From the NCBI RefSeq assembly GCF_028550395.1, contig NZ_JAQQKW010000005.1:248001-312000 (forward strand): 64,000 nucleotides of DNA, in the 5' to 3' direction. Made by a program: the position numbers and the translations under genes. Every line of letters starts with the position of its first letter. Within the stretch, counting starts at the first letter, position 1. Below are positions 1 through 8,365 of this stretch, one piece after another. Under the pieces are notes generated by a model, which did no database searches, was not told where the DNA came from, and saw nothing but the letters and a program-made list of their open reading frames with translations. This DNA is from Asticcacaulis currens. Its GTDB lineage: Bacteria > Pseudomonadota > Alphaproteobacteria > Caulobacterales > Caulobacteraceae.

Positions 1-2
1 CC

Positions 3-152
3 CGCCGGGCGCAAGGCGAACCCACCGTGCCCATGCGTCTGGCCGATGAAATCGCCACCAATCCGTTTGTGGTCTATCCGCTGAAAGAACCCGGCTTTGC
101 CGCTCAGGCCGCGAAGTTTGGCGAAATCAGAGCGGCCAAGGACCGGTTCTGA
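3..152 (+). CDS. gloB: hydroxyacylglutathione hydrolase (glyoxalase II), C-terminal end only
   Basis: Only the last 49 codons are in the window; the reading frame is open from the left edge to a TGA at 150-152. The fragment begins RRAQGEPTVP and continues with ADEIATNPF. This matches the C-terminal part of glyoxalase II proteins, where an arginine-rich glutathione-contacting segment is followed by 'PTVPSTL..E..TNPF'. The enzyme hydrolyses S-lactoylglutathione to lactate and glutathione in methylglyoxal detoxification. The metal-binding domain lies upstream, outside the window, so the identification rests on this tail. Confidence 0.72.
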   Translation, partial: RRAQGEPTVPMRLADEIATNPFVVYPLKEPGFAAQAAKFGEIRAAKDRF

Positions 153-161
153 TCAGCACCC

Positions 162-971
162 CTACGGTGCATTGCCGCCGCTGGCCAGCACCTTGATCAC
201 GCGCTTGGACGACGGGCGGCCGCCCCAGCCCTTGCTGAGGTCCAGCTTGAGCATCAGCGTATCGCCTTCGACCCAGGCGCTGGGCGGGCGGCCTTCGATC
301 AGCTTGACCTCCTGCACGGGGGCCAGAAGTTTGCGTCCCCTGGCCGTGCCCGACATTTCGACCATGGCGTCGGCGGTGACGGTTGCGGCATCGGCAAACA
401 GATAGTCCGCCCCCGGTGTCTGGACGTCCGCTTCGAAGCGCACCAGACGGCTCAGGGCCGCCGAGGCGCGTTTTGAGGTCCGCACCAGATGCTGAAACAG
501 TTGCGACGGTGACATATGGCCCGGCTCAAAGGCCTCGGCCCGGCCAGCCACGGCCACCGGATCGCCCGTCGGGCGGTCCTTGGAAAACAGGATCATACCG
601 CCCCAGCGCGTCGCCTTCAGCACCGGTTCGCCCAGATCGTTCTTGAAGATGATGTCGCCCATCGGACCGGGCGTCGGCGTCAGGGCCCACACTTCGCTGT
701 CGCCATCGAACTGGATCAGCGGGTTGCGGCGGCTGCGGTCGAGCACGAAGCTGGCCCCGCGATCGGTCGTAAAGCGCGCCACGGTGGGCGGCGCATTGGT
801 GCGCCCGTCATTGGGCGTCGCCCGCCCGATCAGCGAGTCGCGCAAGGTGCGTTCGGCCTGCGCCTGCGCCATGCTGGCAAACGGCAGGCACAGGGCGAGA
901 ATCAGAAGGCAAAGCCCCCGGCAGAGCGATTGGGGCCTGAGAGAACGCAATGTGAACTGAGCCTGTGTCAT
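162..971 (-). CDS. secreted DUF4908-type hypothetical protein
   Basis: The 269-residue protein has a basic N-terminus, a hydrophobic stretch at about residues 19-33 and a likely signal peptidase site after AQA near residue 39, so it is probably exported to the periplasm. The rest has the look of the DUF4908 family common in Caulobacterales (e.g. the segments RFTTDRGASFVLDRS and WVEGDTLMLKLDLSKGWGG). No catalytic motif is visible and the function is unknown. It converges on the gloB end with a 9-base gap. The family name is from memory of such sequences. Confidence 0.7.
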   Translation of the reverse strand: MTQAQFTLRSLRPQSLCRGLCLLILALCLPFASMAQAQAERTLRDSLIGRATPNDGRTNAPPTVARFTTDRGASFVLDRSRRNPLIQFDGDSEVWALTPTPGPMGDIIFKNDLGEPVLKATRWGGMILFSKDRPTGDPVAVAGRAEAFEPGHMSPSQLFQHLVRTSKRASAALSRLVRFEADVQTPGADYLFADAATVTADAMVEMSGTARGRKLLAPVQEVKLIEGRPPSAWVEGDTLMLKLDLSKGWGGRPSSKRVIKVLASGGNAP

Positions 972-1132
972 TGCTCACAAATTACGCACGGAAATAGGCG
1001 GAATTAGGACCGCAGCGCGGTGTCTCCGGGGCGCTAACCGTTGAATCACAAGCGATTGCGGCATTTTTGTCACAAAGCCGCGCGCGAATGATAACCGCTC
1101 TCAAACACACAAGCCACAACGGTATAAGGTAT

Positions 1133-1164
1133 GAAAAATCCCCCGCCATCGAGATGGCGAGGGA
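1133..1164 (-). terminator. rho-independent terminator of phaB
   Basis: On the minus strand, about 40 bases after the phaB stop, a hairpin with arms CCCTCGCCAT and ATGGCGGGGG (one mismatch) and a CTCG loop is followed by ATTTTTC. This is a standard intrinsic terminator. Confidence 0.75.
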
Positions 1165-1203
1165 CACGTTCTCAGCCCATAGGCGGCACAGCCTGCATAA
1201 GGC

Positions 1204-1929
1204 TTAGCTGGCCATATGCTGACCACCATTGACCGCGATGGTGGCACCGGTGATGAAGCTGCCCATATCCGACGCCAGGAAGGCGACGATTTCGGCCACT
1301 TCTTCCGGCGTGCCCAGACGGCCGACCGGGATGCCCGAGACGATCTTTTCCAGCACTGCCGGGGCAATGGCCGAGACCATTTCGGTCGAGGTATAGCCGG
1401 GGGCCACGCAGTTGACTGTGATGCCCTTGGCCGCCGATTCGAGCGCCAGCGCCTTGGTGAAGCCGATCACGCCCGCCTTGGCCGTCGAATAGTTGGCCTG
1501 ACCGGCCTGACCCTTCTGACCGTTGATCGAAGAGATATTGATGATACGGCCATAGCCCCGCTCACGCATGCCTTCGATGACCGGACGGGTCATGTTGAAC
1601 ATCGAGTCGAGGTTGGTGTGGATGACCTCCTGCCACTGCTGCTGGCTCATCTTGTGGAAGAAGCCGTCGCGGGTGATGCCCGCATTATTGACCAGCACTT
1701 CGACGGGGCCCAGAGCGGCCTCAACCTCGGCCACGGCGCGCTGACAGTCGGCAAAGTCGGCCACCGACCCCTTGACCACGAAGACGCCCAGCTCTTCCGC
1801 CACGCGCTTGGCGTTTTCCTCATTGCCGGCGTAACCGGCAGCCACCTTGAAGCCTGCGTCCTTGAGGCGCTTGGCAATCGCCTTGCCGATACCGCGCGTT
1901 CCGCCCGTAACCAATGCAACTCTGCTCAT
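1204..1929 (-). CDS. phaB: acetoacetyl-CoA reductase (NADPH), SDR family
   Basis: The 241-residue protein is a classical short-chain dehydrogenase. It has the nucleotide-binding TGGTRGIG at residues 8-15, NNAG at 81-84, serines at 133-134 and the YSTAK catalytic motif at 147-151. Overall it reads as PhaB, which reduces acetoacetyl-CoA to (R)-3-hydroxybutyryl-CoA for polyhydroxybutyrate. Length is normal. A Shine-Dalgarno AAGGGA precedes the ATG. phaA lies about 205 bases upstream on the same strand and the regulator phaR lies just beyond. No PHA synthase is in the window. FabG is the alternative, but the thiolase neighbour favours PhaB. Confidence 0.93.
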   Translation of the reverse strand: MSRVALVTGGTRGIGKAIAKRLKDAGFKVAAGYAGNEENAKRVAEELGVFVVKGSVADFADCQRAVAEVEAALGPVEVLVNNAGITRDGFFHKMSQQQWQEVIHTNLDSMFNMTRPVIEGMRERGYGRIINISSINGQKGQAGQANYSTAKAGVIGFTKALALESAAKGITVNCVAPGYTSTEMVSAIAPAVLEKIVSGIPVGRLGTPEEVAEIVAFLASDMGSFITGATIAVNGGQHMAS

Positions 1930-2134
1930 ATTTTTTTATCCCTTTAGTCATTCCGCTTGCGCGTAAGCCGCCATGACGCGGCGAAATGTGAATTCGGCTA
2001 ATGCCAAAATGATTAGCTTCCGAGAACCGGCGCGCGTGCTGTGCTCAAAAAGCGAAGCGTTAGCACAACCAACACCTGAAGTACGTGAGCACCGGCTTGC
2101 AGGAAGATGATTATTTGCAGCCCGTCAGGGGGGC

Positions 2135-3343
2135 TTACCCGATGGTCTCGACGGTCAGGGCGACGCCCATCCCCCCGCCGATGCACAGGGTGGCAAGGCC
2201 TTTCAGCGGCTTGCCCGCCTCGGCGGCGCGGCGGTTCAGTTCAAAGATCAGCGTGGTCAGGATGCGCGCGCCCGACGCCCCGATCGGGTGGCCGATGGCG
2301 ATAGCGCCGCCATTGACATTGACCTTCGAGGTGTCGAGACCCAGTTCCTTGACGACGCACAGGGCCTGAGCGGCAAAGGCTTCGTTCGATTCGACGAGGT
2401 CGAGATCGGCGACGCTCCAGCCCGCTTTTTCCAGCGCCTTTTTCGAGGCCGGGATCGGGCCCGTGCCCATGATGGCCGGATCGACACCCGCCGTGGCCCA
2501 CGACTTGATGCGCGCCAGCGGTTTCAGGCCGCGCGCCGCGGCTTCGTCAGCCGACATCAGGATGAGCGCCGCCGCCCCGTCATTGAGGCCCGACGCATTG
2601 GCCGCCGTCACCGTACCGTCCTTCAGGAAAGCGGGCTTCAGACCGGCCACGCTGTCGAGCGTCGCGCCGTGGCGGATGAATTCATCCTTATCGACGACCG
2701 TGTCGCCCTTGCGCCCCTTGATGGTCACCGGAGCGATTTCGGCGTCAAACTTGCCGGCCTTCTGGGCGGCTTCGGCCTTGTTCTGCGAGGCGACGGCAAA
2801 TTCGTCCTGCGCCAGACGGGTGATCTCCCACTTGGCGGCGATGTTTTCGGCCGTCTGACCCATGTGATAGTTGTTGAAGGCGTCCCACAGGCCGTCCTTG
2901 ATCATGGTGTCGGCAAACGATATGTCGCCGAACTTCTGACCATTGCGCAGGAAGGCCGCGTGGTTGGCCTGCGACATGCTTTCCTGACCCCCGGCGATGA
3001 CAATCCTGGCGTCGCCCAATGCGATCTGCTGCGCGGCCAGAGCCACGGCGCGCAGGCCCGAGCCGCAGATCTGGTTGATGCCCCAGGCGGGGGTGGTGTG
3101 GGGCAGGCCGCCCTTGATCGCGGCCTGACGCGCCGGGCCCTGCCCCTGCGCGGCCGTCAGCACCTGACCCAGAATCACTTCGTCGATTTCTTCTGCCTTG
3201 AGGCCCGAGCGCTCCAGCGCGGCCTTGATCACATGGGCCCCCAGTTCCGCCCCCGACAAAGAGGCGAGACCACCCAGGAACGAACCGACCGGTGTACGGG
3301 CCGCAGCCACGATCACCACGTCAGACACAGAGCTTACCGACAT
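2135..3343 (-). CDS. phaA: acetyl-CoA acetyltransferase (beta-ketothiolase)
   Basis: This thiolase condenses two acetyl-CoA to acetoacetyl-CoA, the first step of polyhydroxybutyrate synthesis. I chose the ATG at 3343 (402 residues) because AAAGGGA lies just before it and the protein then begins [20 protein letters not shown]; longer in-frame versions would be unlike thiolases. The nucleophilic cysteine is C93 in [10 protein letters not shown], the general base is H352 in [10 protein letters not shown], and the second active-site cysteine is C387 in CIGGGMG. The 205 bases after it, before phaB, hold no gene. Confidence 0.94.
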   Translation of the reverse strand: MSVSSVSDVVIVAAARTPVGSFLGGLASLSGAELGAHVIKAALERSGLKAEEIDEVILGQVLTAAQGQGPARQAAIKGGLPHTTPAWGINQICGSGLRAVALAAQQIALGDARIVIAGGQESMSQANHAAFLRNGQKFGDISFADTMIKDGLWDAFNNYHMGQTAENIAAKWEITRLAQDEFAVASQNKAEAAQKAGKFDAEIAPVTIKGRKGDTVVDKDEFIRHGATLDSVAGLKPAFLKDGTVTAANASGLNDGAAALILMSADEAAARGLKPLARIKSWATAGVDPAIMGTGPIPASKKALEKAGWSVADLDLVESNEAFAAQALCVVKELGLDTSKVNVNGGAIAIGHPIGASGARILTTLIFELNRRAAEAGKPLKGLATLCIGGGMGVALTVETIG

Positions 3344-3752
3344 GAAAATTCCCTTTTGAAAATGACACCGGACGTTTCCCTGCAACCGCTCATTTGCGCG
3401 CGTATCCGGCGAGTTGACGGTTCGGACCCTGCCCCAAAGGCGTGACGGTGTCACGACACAAAATATGTGCAAAAGTCTCCAAACACGTGATTTTGAGCGC
3501 AAATTTTTCGCATGTGCACAACCATCACGCCGGATTTACCGCATTTTGCACGCGCACACGCGCTTTATCGCCGCAGACCCCTTGAACAACAGAGGGAATA
3601 TCCATTTAGTACGCGCAGGTCTTCCGCATAAGCACAAAAAGCGGCGGAAGAGGTCTTCGCTTTTCGCGGCTGCGCCACGGTCATGTTGCGCAATATGAAG
3701 TGCGAAGACGCCATCACACAGGACCCGTGCAGGGGGAGTCAGGAACCAAGGC
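3344..3752. promoter_or_regulatory. divergent phaA/phaR control region
   Basis: This 409-base gap separates the divergent phaA and phaR genes and contains no plausible gene. It has several TGC-rich words (TGTGCAAAAG near 3467, ATGTGCACAA near 3513, TTTTGCACGC near 3543) and a palindromic TTGCGCAA at 3686-3693. PhaR-type repressors are known to bind TGC-containing sites, so these are candidate operators. That is inference from sequence only. Confidence 0.4.
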
Positions 3753-4397
3753 ATGACCGAAACCAAGACGAAGGCGAAACGCGGCGATCAGGAACGCGTC
3801 GTCATCAAGAAGTACGCCAACCGCCGTCTGTATAATACCGCCACCAGCTCCTATGTGACGCTGGACAATCTGTCGGACATGGTGCGTCAGAATATCGACT
3901 TCGTGGTCTATGACGCCAAGACCGGCGATGACATTACCCGTGGCGTGCTGGCCCAGATCATCTTCGAAGAAGAAAGCCGCGGGCAGAACCTGCTGCCGAT
4001 CCAGTTCCTGCGTCAGCTGATCTCCTTTTATGGCGATTCAATGCAGAACCTTCTTCCCACCTATCTGGAAATGTCGCTGGATGGCTTTGCCAAGCAGCAG
4101 GAACGTTTCCGCTCGCAGTTTTCGCAGGCCTTTGGCGGCGCGCCGGGCCTCGGCTATTTCGACGAGCAGGTGGCGCAGAACCTGGCCATGTTCGACCGCG
4201 CCATGCGCATGTTCTCGCCCTTCTCGTTTGCAGCCCCGGGCGCGGCTCCCGGTACCCCGGCGGGTGCAGCGCCAGCGGCTGAGCCCGCGGCTCCTACCCC
4301 CGCAGCCCCGGCGCGCGACAGCGATCAGGTCAATGAACTGCGTCAGCAGATCGAGGCCATGAAGGCACAGATCGACCAGCTGGCGACGCGCAAATAG
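3753..4397 (+). CDS. phaR: polyhydroxyalkanoate synthesis repressor PhaR
   Basis: The 214-residue protein opens with the characteristic PhaR N-terminal domain, including KKYANRRLYNT and SSYVTLDNL, followed by the PHB-accumulation regulatory domain with LPIQFLRQLISFYGDSMQ. The C-terminus is a proline/alanine-rich linker (about residues 165-190) and a short coiled coil (NELRQQIEAMKAQIDQL). PhaR binds polyhydroxybutyrate granules and DNA, and represses granule-associated protein genes until polymer appears. A GGGGGAGTCAGGAA stretch upstream supplies the ribosome-binding site. It is divergent from phaA, as in many alphaproteobacteria. Confidence 0.95.
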   Translation: MTETKTKAKRGDQERVVIKKYANRRLYNTATSSYVTLDNLSDMVRQNIDFVVYDAKTGDDITRGVLAQIIFEEESRGQNLLPIQFLRQLISFYGDSMQNLLPTYLEMSLDGFAKQQERFRSQFSQAFGGAPGLGYFDEQVAQNLAMFDRAMRMFSPFSFAAPGAAPGTPAGAAPAAEPAAPTPAAPARDSDQVNELRQQIEAMKAQIDQLATRK

Positions 4398-4441
4398 ACT
4401 CTGTTTTAAGACTATGAGTGTAGATTGGGCGGGAATTTAGA

Positions 4442-4542
4442 GCGATGTGCGGAAAAGTGTGAGCGGTTTTCCGCAAAAACATCGCGACAAAGCAAATATT
4501 TAGAGCGAAATGGCGATTCAACTTAAAGCCATTTCGCTCTAA
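4442..4542. repeat. family 1 mosaic palindrome, copy R1 (both modules)
   Basis: Module 1 (4442-4485) has outer arms GCGATGT/ACATCGC around a core of GCGGAAAAGTGTGAGCGG. Module 2 (4500-4542) is a perfect 15-base inverted repeat, TTAGAGCGAAATGGC and its complement, with a 13-base loop. Read in reverse, module 1 matches copy R7 (24055-24098) at 43 of 44 positions. It sits between phaR and the next small gene. Confidence 0.85.
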
Positions 4543-4570
4543 TTTCCGCCCTTTTTCTTTTGCCGACAGA

Positions 4571-4825
4571 ATGACGAAAAAGCCCAACCTTCCTGTGCCT
4601 GCCGGTCCCGCCGTGGACCATGAGCCCTCGTCCGCACGCCGGGTCAACAAGGCCTATGAGAATGTGGACTATGCGGCGCAGGTGCTGGGCGGCGGCGAAA
4701 AGCGCGGCCTGCGCGGTGGGCCGGAGACGCTGGGGCGGGCAAAAAAGACCTATCTGGCGTCCGAATATTCCGGGCCCAACGACCGTCGCCCGGCACCGGG
4801 TCGCGTCAAGCAGGAAAAGATATAA
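4571..4825 (+). CDS. small basic hypothetical protein
   Basis: The 84-residue protein is rich in Lys, Arg, Gly and Pro. It has no signal peptide, membrane segment or recognisable domain. Its composition is that of a real but unstructured cytoplasmic protein; the segment AYENVDYAAQVLGGGEKRG looks conserved-like but I cannot assign a family. It directly follows repeat copy R1, which probably separates it from phaR transcriptionally. The start is the first ATG, with only a weak AGAATG context. Function unknown. Confidence 0.55.
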   Translation: MTKKPNLPVPAGPAVDHEPSSARRVNKAYENVDYAAQVLGGGEKRGLRGGPETLGRAKKTYLASEYSGPNDRRPAPGRVKQEKI

Positions 4826-4892
4826 GGTTAAGCGCCGTTAAGCCTGCGGCACGGCTTTTGCAGCGCACCCCGCATCTGTTGCGGAGCGCTCC

Positions 4893-4970
4893 ATGCAAAC
4901 CTTCATGCCGATCCTGATCAAGACCTTCGACGTCCTGCTGGTCGCCACCATCTTCACGCTGTTCACGTAA
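4893..4970 (+). CDS. possible 25-residue single-pass membrane mini-protein
   Basis: An ATG at 4893 is preceded by GCGGAG with a 6-base spacer, a good ribosome-binding site, and runs to TAA at 4968-4970. The peptide starts MQTFMPILIK and is hydrophobic from residue 11 onward (FDVLLVATIFTLFT), enough for one membrane span. It does not align with the three mini-proteins at 11.8-12.1 kb. It lies in a 180-base gap. Without homologs this is a candidate only. Confidence 0.4.
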   Translation: MQTFMPILIKTFDVLLVATIFTLFT

Positions 4971-5007
4971 GCCGTATCCACGATCAGATGCAGGGCCGTG
5001 CCCCGGC

Positions 5008-5529
5008 TCAGCCGAACTCCAGATCGCGGCGGGCGGTGATGATGGTCACGATAAAGCCGGCCAGCACATCGAGCAGCGTCATGGTGGTCAGCAGGAAAAA
5101 GGTCGAGGTGCCGAACGGGCGCAGCAGCAGAAATTCGACCAGACAGATAATAAACAGGATCATCGACAGCGAGTGGTTGACGATGGCCACGCTGTCCGAG
5201 CGGGTTGATTTCAAAAGCTCGAAAAACAGCATGATCAGGCCGATAAAGATCACCACATCACCGATCGAAACCAGCCACTGCGTGCCGGCTGACGGCATGG
5301 GGACGGTAAACAGCACATGGGTCAGGCCGTTATAGGCCGAATTGGCGTCGCTGCCGAACATGTGGAACATGGCAACGATATTGTACACCGCAACCGGAAT
5401 GGCCAGCATCGGGAAGGCCGTCAGAAAACCACCCTCGTCCTTCTTAGCCGGTGCGTTCGCCATTTGCTTCCCCGTTTGCGAGATGACTGCCGTACCTACT
5501 ACCGCGTTTCGCTGTTCCTGACTAGCCAT
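5008..5529 (-). CDS. four-helix integral membrane protein, function unknown
   Basis: The 173-residue protein has a polar N-terminus and then four hydrophobic segments: about residues 35-53 (FLTAFPMLAIPVAVYNIVA), 85-108 (WLVSIGDVVIFIGLIMLFF), 118-135 (SLSMILFIICLVEFLLL) and 143-163. It ends in a charged cytoplasmic-type tail, RRDLEFG. I recognise no family with certainty. Two starts are possible: the ATG at 5529 with AAGGGG upstream, or an internal ATG at 5463 with GGGGA upstream, giving 151 residues. It faces away from the neighbouring glycosyltransferase. Confidence 0.7.
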   Translation of the reverse strand: MASQEQRNAVVGTAVISQTGKQMANAPAKKDEGGFLTAFPMLAIPVAVYNIVAMFHMFGSDANSAYNGLTHVLFTVPMPSAGTQWLVSIGDVVIFIGLIMLFFELLKSTRSDSVAIVNHSLSMILFIICLVEFLLLRPFGTSTFFLLTTMTLLDVLAGFIVTIITARRDLEFG

Positions 5530-5571
5530 CCCGTTAACCCCTTTTCCGGAAAGGTACTGGTATTATATATC

Positions 5572-5615
5572 GCGCATTTGAATCCAAAAACCGGTACCCA
5601 CTTTTTGGAATGCGC
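5572..5615. repeat. family 1 palindrome, copy R2
   Basis: Outer arms GCGCAT/ATGCGC enclose a core with CCAAAAACCGG and CCCACTTTTTGG. It abuts the stop codon of the minus-strand glycosyltransferase (5616) and could act as its 3' hairpin. Confidence 0.85.
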
Positions 5616-6347
5616 TCAGACCTCCGTAGTCCGTCCCGGCAGACGGCGGCGGCTGTTCAGCCACATGACGCCCGGCAGGTCGGTCAGCGCGTTTTTCAGG
5701 CGGCCCCAATTGGTATATTTGGAGCTGCCCGTCGTGCGCAGCCGGTCTTCGACCGGTTCAAAAAGCGTATCATAGCCTTCGCGGTTGACCAAGGCCGGGA
5801 TGTAGCGGTGCATATTGTCGAAATAGGGCAGCCGCAGAAACAGATCGCGGCGTATGGCCTTGATGCCGCAGCCCGTATCGTTCGATCCGTCCTTCAACAG
5901 ACTCTTACGGATGCCGTTTGCCCAGCGAGACGCCCATTTTTTGGAGGCCGTGTCCTGACGGCGGCGGCGTTCCCCGGCCACCAGACCGACGTTGGGTGCG
6001 GCCCTGAGCAGGATCTGCGCCACATTGAGCACGTCGCTGGCCGGGTTCTGACCGTCGCCATCCATCATGGCCACGATGTCGCCGCGCGCATAGAGCACGC
6101 CGGTGAACACACCGCCCGACTTGCCCACATTGTTTTCGTGACGAATGACGCGCAGCTCCGGCACAGAGGCCTTCAGTCCTTCCAGGACCTGCGGCGTCTT
6201 GTCCGTCGATTTGTCATCGACAAAGACCAACTCATAGTTTCCGGCCCCCACACCGGCATCGAACACGCTTTTCAGCTCCTGAACGACCTGCGGAGTGGCC
6301 CCCTCTTCGTTGTGGACAGCGACGACAACGGACACGGATACAGACAT
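5616..6347 (-). CDS. family 2 glycosyltransferase, dolichol-phosphate-mannose-synthase-like
   Basis: The 243-residue protein begins SVSVVVAVHNEEG, the usual start of a GT-A fold, with VDDKSTDKT (aspartates 44-45) for nucleotide-sugar binding and a DGD metal motif at 96-98 in MMDGDGQNP. It resembles enzymes that load a sugar onto a polyprenyl phosphate carrier (DPM1/ArnC-like), but lacks C-terminal membrane helices. The ATG at 6347 fits the family start. A GT39 (ArnT-like) gene is divergent about 160 bases away, so the two probably act in one envelope-glycan or lipid A modification route. The acceptor is not predictable. Confidence 0.85.
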   Translation of the reverse strand: MSVSVSVVVAVHNEEGATPQVVQELKSVFDAGVGAGNYELVFVDDKSTDKTPQVLEGLKASVPELRVIRHENNVGKSGGVFTGVLYARGDIVAMMDGDGQNPASDVLNVAQILLRAAPNVGLVAGERRRRQDTASKKWASRWANGIRKSLLKDGSNDTGCGIKAIRRDLFLRLPYFDNMHRYIPALVNREGYDTLFEPVEDRLRTTGSSKYTNWGRLKNALTDLPGVMWLNSRRRLPGRTTEV

Positions 6348-6509
6348 GGGGCAGCGGCTCTTTAAGGGAGGAAACAGGCGGTCAGCGGCCCGCCGGTAAT
6401 ATGAGTCTGGCGTCTTATCAGGTTTGCGGTTAAGCGTAAACCGAACACCCTCCCTGAGATTCAGGTGCCTCGCCGCACCGGGATTTCGCGTCTGCGAGCT
6501 TTCGGAACT

Positions 6510-8198
6510 ATGTCGAGCAAGCCCTTCTCTCCCCTGAGCCCCGATCTGCGCGGCCCGCTTCTGGCGGCCATCATCGCCTTTCTGGTCGGCCTGCCCTGCG
6601 CCCTGCTGATTCCGCCGCTCGACCGCGACGAATCGCGCTTCGCTCAGGCCTCCAGCCAGATGCTTGAGACCAAGGACTTCATCAATATCAGCTATCAGGA
6701 CCGCCCGCGGCACAAGAAGCCGGTCGGCATCCACTGGCTTCAGGCGGCCTCCACCGCCCTGACATCCGACGTGGCGGCGCGCGATATCCTCTCCTACCGC
6801 TGGCCCTCGCTGCTGGGGGCGGCGCTGGCGGCCTTTGCCATGAGCTGGGGGGCCGGGTTCCTGTTCGACCGGCGGCAGGGGCTGATCGCCGGGGTGTTGT
6901 TCGGCGTCTCCTTCCTTTTGTCCACCGAAGCCTTTATCGCCAAGACCGATGCGGTGCTGTGCGGCCTGACGACCCTGTTCCTGATGGCGCTGGCGCGCAT
7001 CTACGTCACCTATCGCCAGCGCAGCGACCTCAGCGAAAAGCCCAAGCTCACCAAGTATAAACTGATCTTCTGGGTGGCCTTTGCCGGATCGGTGCTGATC
7101 AAGGGGCCGATCGGGCCGATGATGTTCGCGGCGACGGCGCTGGCGCTGCTGGGCTGGGATTTGAAAGCCAAGGTACCGGGGGCCGCCGACTGGCTGAAAC
7201 ACCTCGGCTGGGCCTGGGGGCTTCTGATCACCGCCCTGATCGTCGGACCGTGGGCGATTGCCATCACCATCGCCACGGACGGAGCCTTCTGGGGCACGGC
7301 CATTGGCGACGATTTCGCCCCCAAGCTGGTATCGGGGTCTGAGGGCCATTTCGCGTGGCCGGGCTATCACACCCTGGCCCTGCCGATCCTCTTCTTCCCG
7401 CTGAGCTTCCTGCTGGGCGGAGCGCTGCAAACGGCGCTGTCACGCTATGCCGAGCCGGCGGTGCGCTTTGCCATCTGCTGGTTCGTACCGGGCTTCCTGA
7501 TCTTCGAAGCCTCCCCGACCAAGCTGGTCCACTATCCGCTGCCGACCTATGGCGGTCTGGTGCTGCTGGCTGTGCTCGGCCTGTCGATCCCGCTGAAGAC
7601 CTGGGCCAAGGTGATGAATACCGGCCTCGGTCTGTTCGGCGGCTTCCTGATCACCGCCATTGCGGCCTATGGCCTGTCGGAATTCGGCCATGCCGGCGTG
7701 GCGGTGCTGGTCACCATCGTGGCCGCCGCCGCCCTGCTGATCGGCGGTCTGGCGGCGCTGTTCCTGTGGCGTCAGCACATGACCACCGCTCTGGCCTGTC
7801 TGATCGGTGCCGGGGTGATCGCCCACCTGAGTTTTGTCGCCACCCTGTCACAGCTCAAACCCTTATGGATGTCGCGCAATCTCGAAGCGGCGCTGGTCGA
7901 AACCGATCTCGATCCGCGTCAGGGGCTGCAACCCGGTCCCGTCGCCACGCTTGGCTTTGCCGAGCCGTCCTTCGTCTTTGCCATGGGCACGGAAACCGAA
8001 CTGGCCGACACGCCGGAACAGGCGGCGGCCGCCCTGCAACAGGGCCGTCCGGTCTGCGTCGAATCGCGCCACGATGCCGAATTCCGTAAAGCGGTCAGCG
8101 CCGCCGGGCTGAAGCCACGCGCCGTGAAGACTATCGAGGGCTATAACTACTCCAACGGCGACCCGGTGAAAGTCACGCTGTATCAGTTACAGAAGTAA
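6510..8198 (+). CDS. ArnT-like family 39 glycosyltransferase, integral membrane
   Basis: The 562-residue protein has a first membrane segment near residues 16-34 followed at once by PPLDRDESRF; the acidic DRDE at 38-41 is the hallmark of the first periplasmic loop in GT39/PMT enzymes. About ten to twelve further hydrophobic segments follow, then a soluble C-terminal domain of about 120 residues. Such enzymes move a sugar from a polyprenyl phosphate donor to lipid A or protein on the periplasmic side. I prefer the ATG at 6510 to an upstream GTG at 6465. It is divergent from the GT2 gene that may make its donor. Confidence 0.88.
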   Translation: MSSKPFSPLSPDLRGPLLAAIIAFLVGLPCALLIPPLDRDESRFAQASSQMLETKDFINISYQDRPRHKKPVGIHWLQAASTALTSDVAARDILSYRWPSLLGAALAAFAMSWGAGFLFDRRQGLIAGVLFGVSFLLSTEAFIAKTDAVLCGLTTLFLMALARIYVTYRQRSDLSEKPKLTKYKLIFWVAFAGSVLIKGPIGPMMFAATALALLGWDLKAKVPGAADWLKHLGWAWGLLITALIVGPWAIAITIATDGAFWGTAIGDDFAPKLVSGSEGHFAWPGYHTLALPILFFPLSFLLGGALQTALSRYAEPAVRFAICWFVPGFLIFEASPTKLVHYPLPTYGGLVLLAVLGLSIPLKTWAKVMNTGLGLFGGFLITAIAAYGLSEFGHAGVAVLVTIVAAAALLIGGLAALFLWRQHMTTALACLIGAGVIAHLSFVATLSQLKPLWMSRNLEAALVETDLDPRQGLQPGPVATLGFAEPSFVFAMGTETELADTPEQAAAALQQGRPVCVESRHDAEFRKAVSAAGLKPRAVKTIEGYNYSNGDPVKVTLYQLQK

Positions 8199-8248
8199 GA
8201 CCCGAGGCCGAAGGGTCTCACCGCCTCACCGCGTATCACCTCTGACAT

Positions 8249-8346
8249 CAGAGCGTTCGTCAGCTCAGTTGAGCCGCGTCATCGCTCTGTGTTTCTTTAC
8301 GCCTCATGTGCGTCCGAAAAGGGGTGCCCATTTTTCGGCATGAGGC
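8249..8346. repeat. family 1 mosaic palindrome, copy R3 (both modules)
   Basis: Module 2 (8249-8289) has arms CAGAGCG/CGCTCTG with an inner GCTCA..TGAGC stem. Module 1 (8301-8346) has arms GCCTCAT/ATGAGGC, the same outer arms as the copy inside RNase P RNA, around CCGAAAAGG...TTTTTCGG. It lies just upstream of the DUF1800 gene. Confidence 0.8.
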
Positions 8347-8365
8347 TTGATACAGAGGAGGCGTC

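Noticed and set aside
982-1167. Short minus-strand ORF between phaB and the DUF4908 gene
   Set aside because: It runs through the phaB terminator and has no start signal or known family.
5616-7430. 604-codon minus-strand frame containing the GT2 gene
   Set aside because: Upstream of 6347 it is only the antisense of the GT39 gene; the family-typical start is the ATG at 6347.
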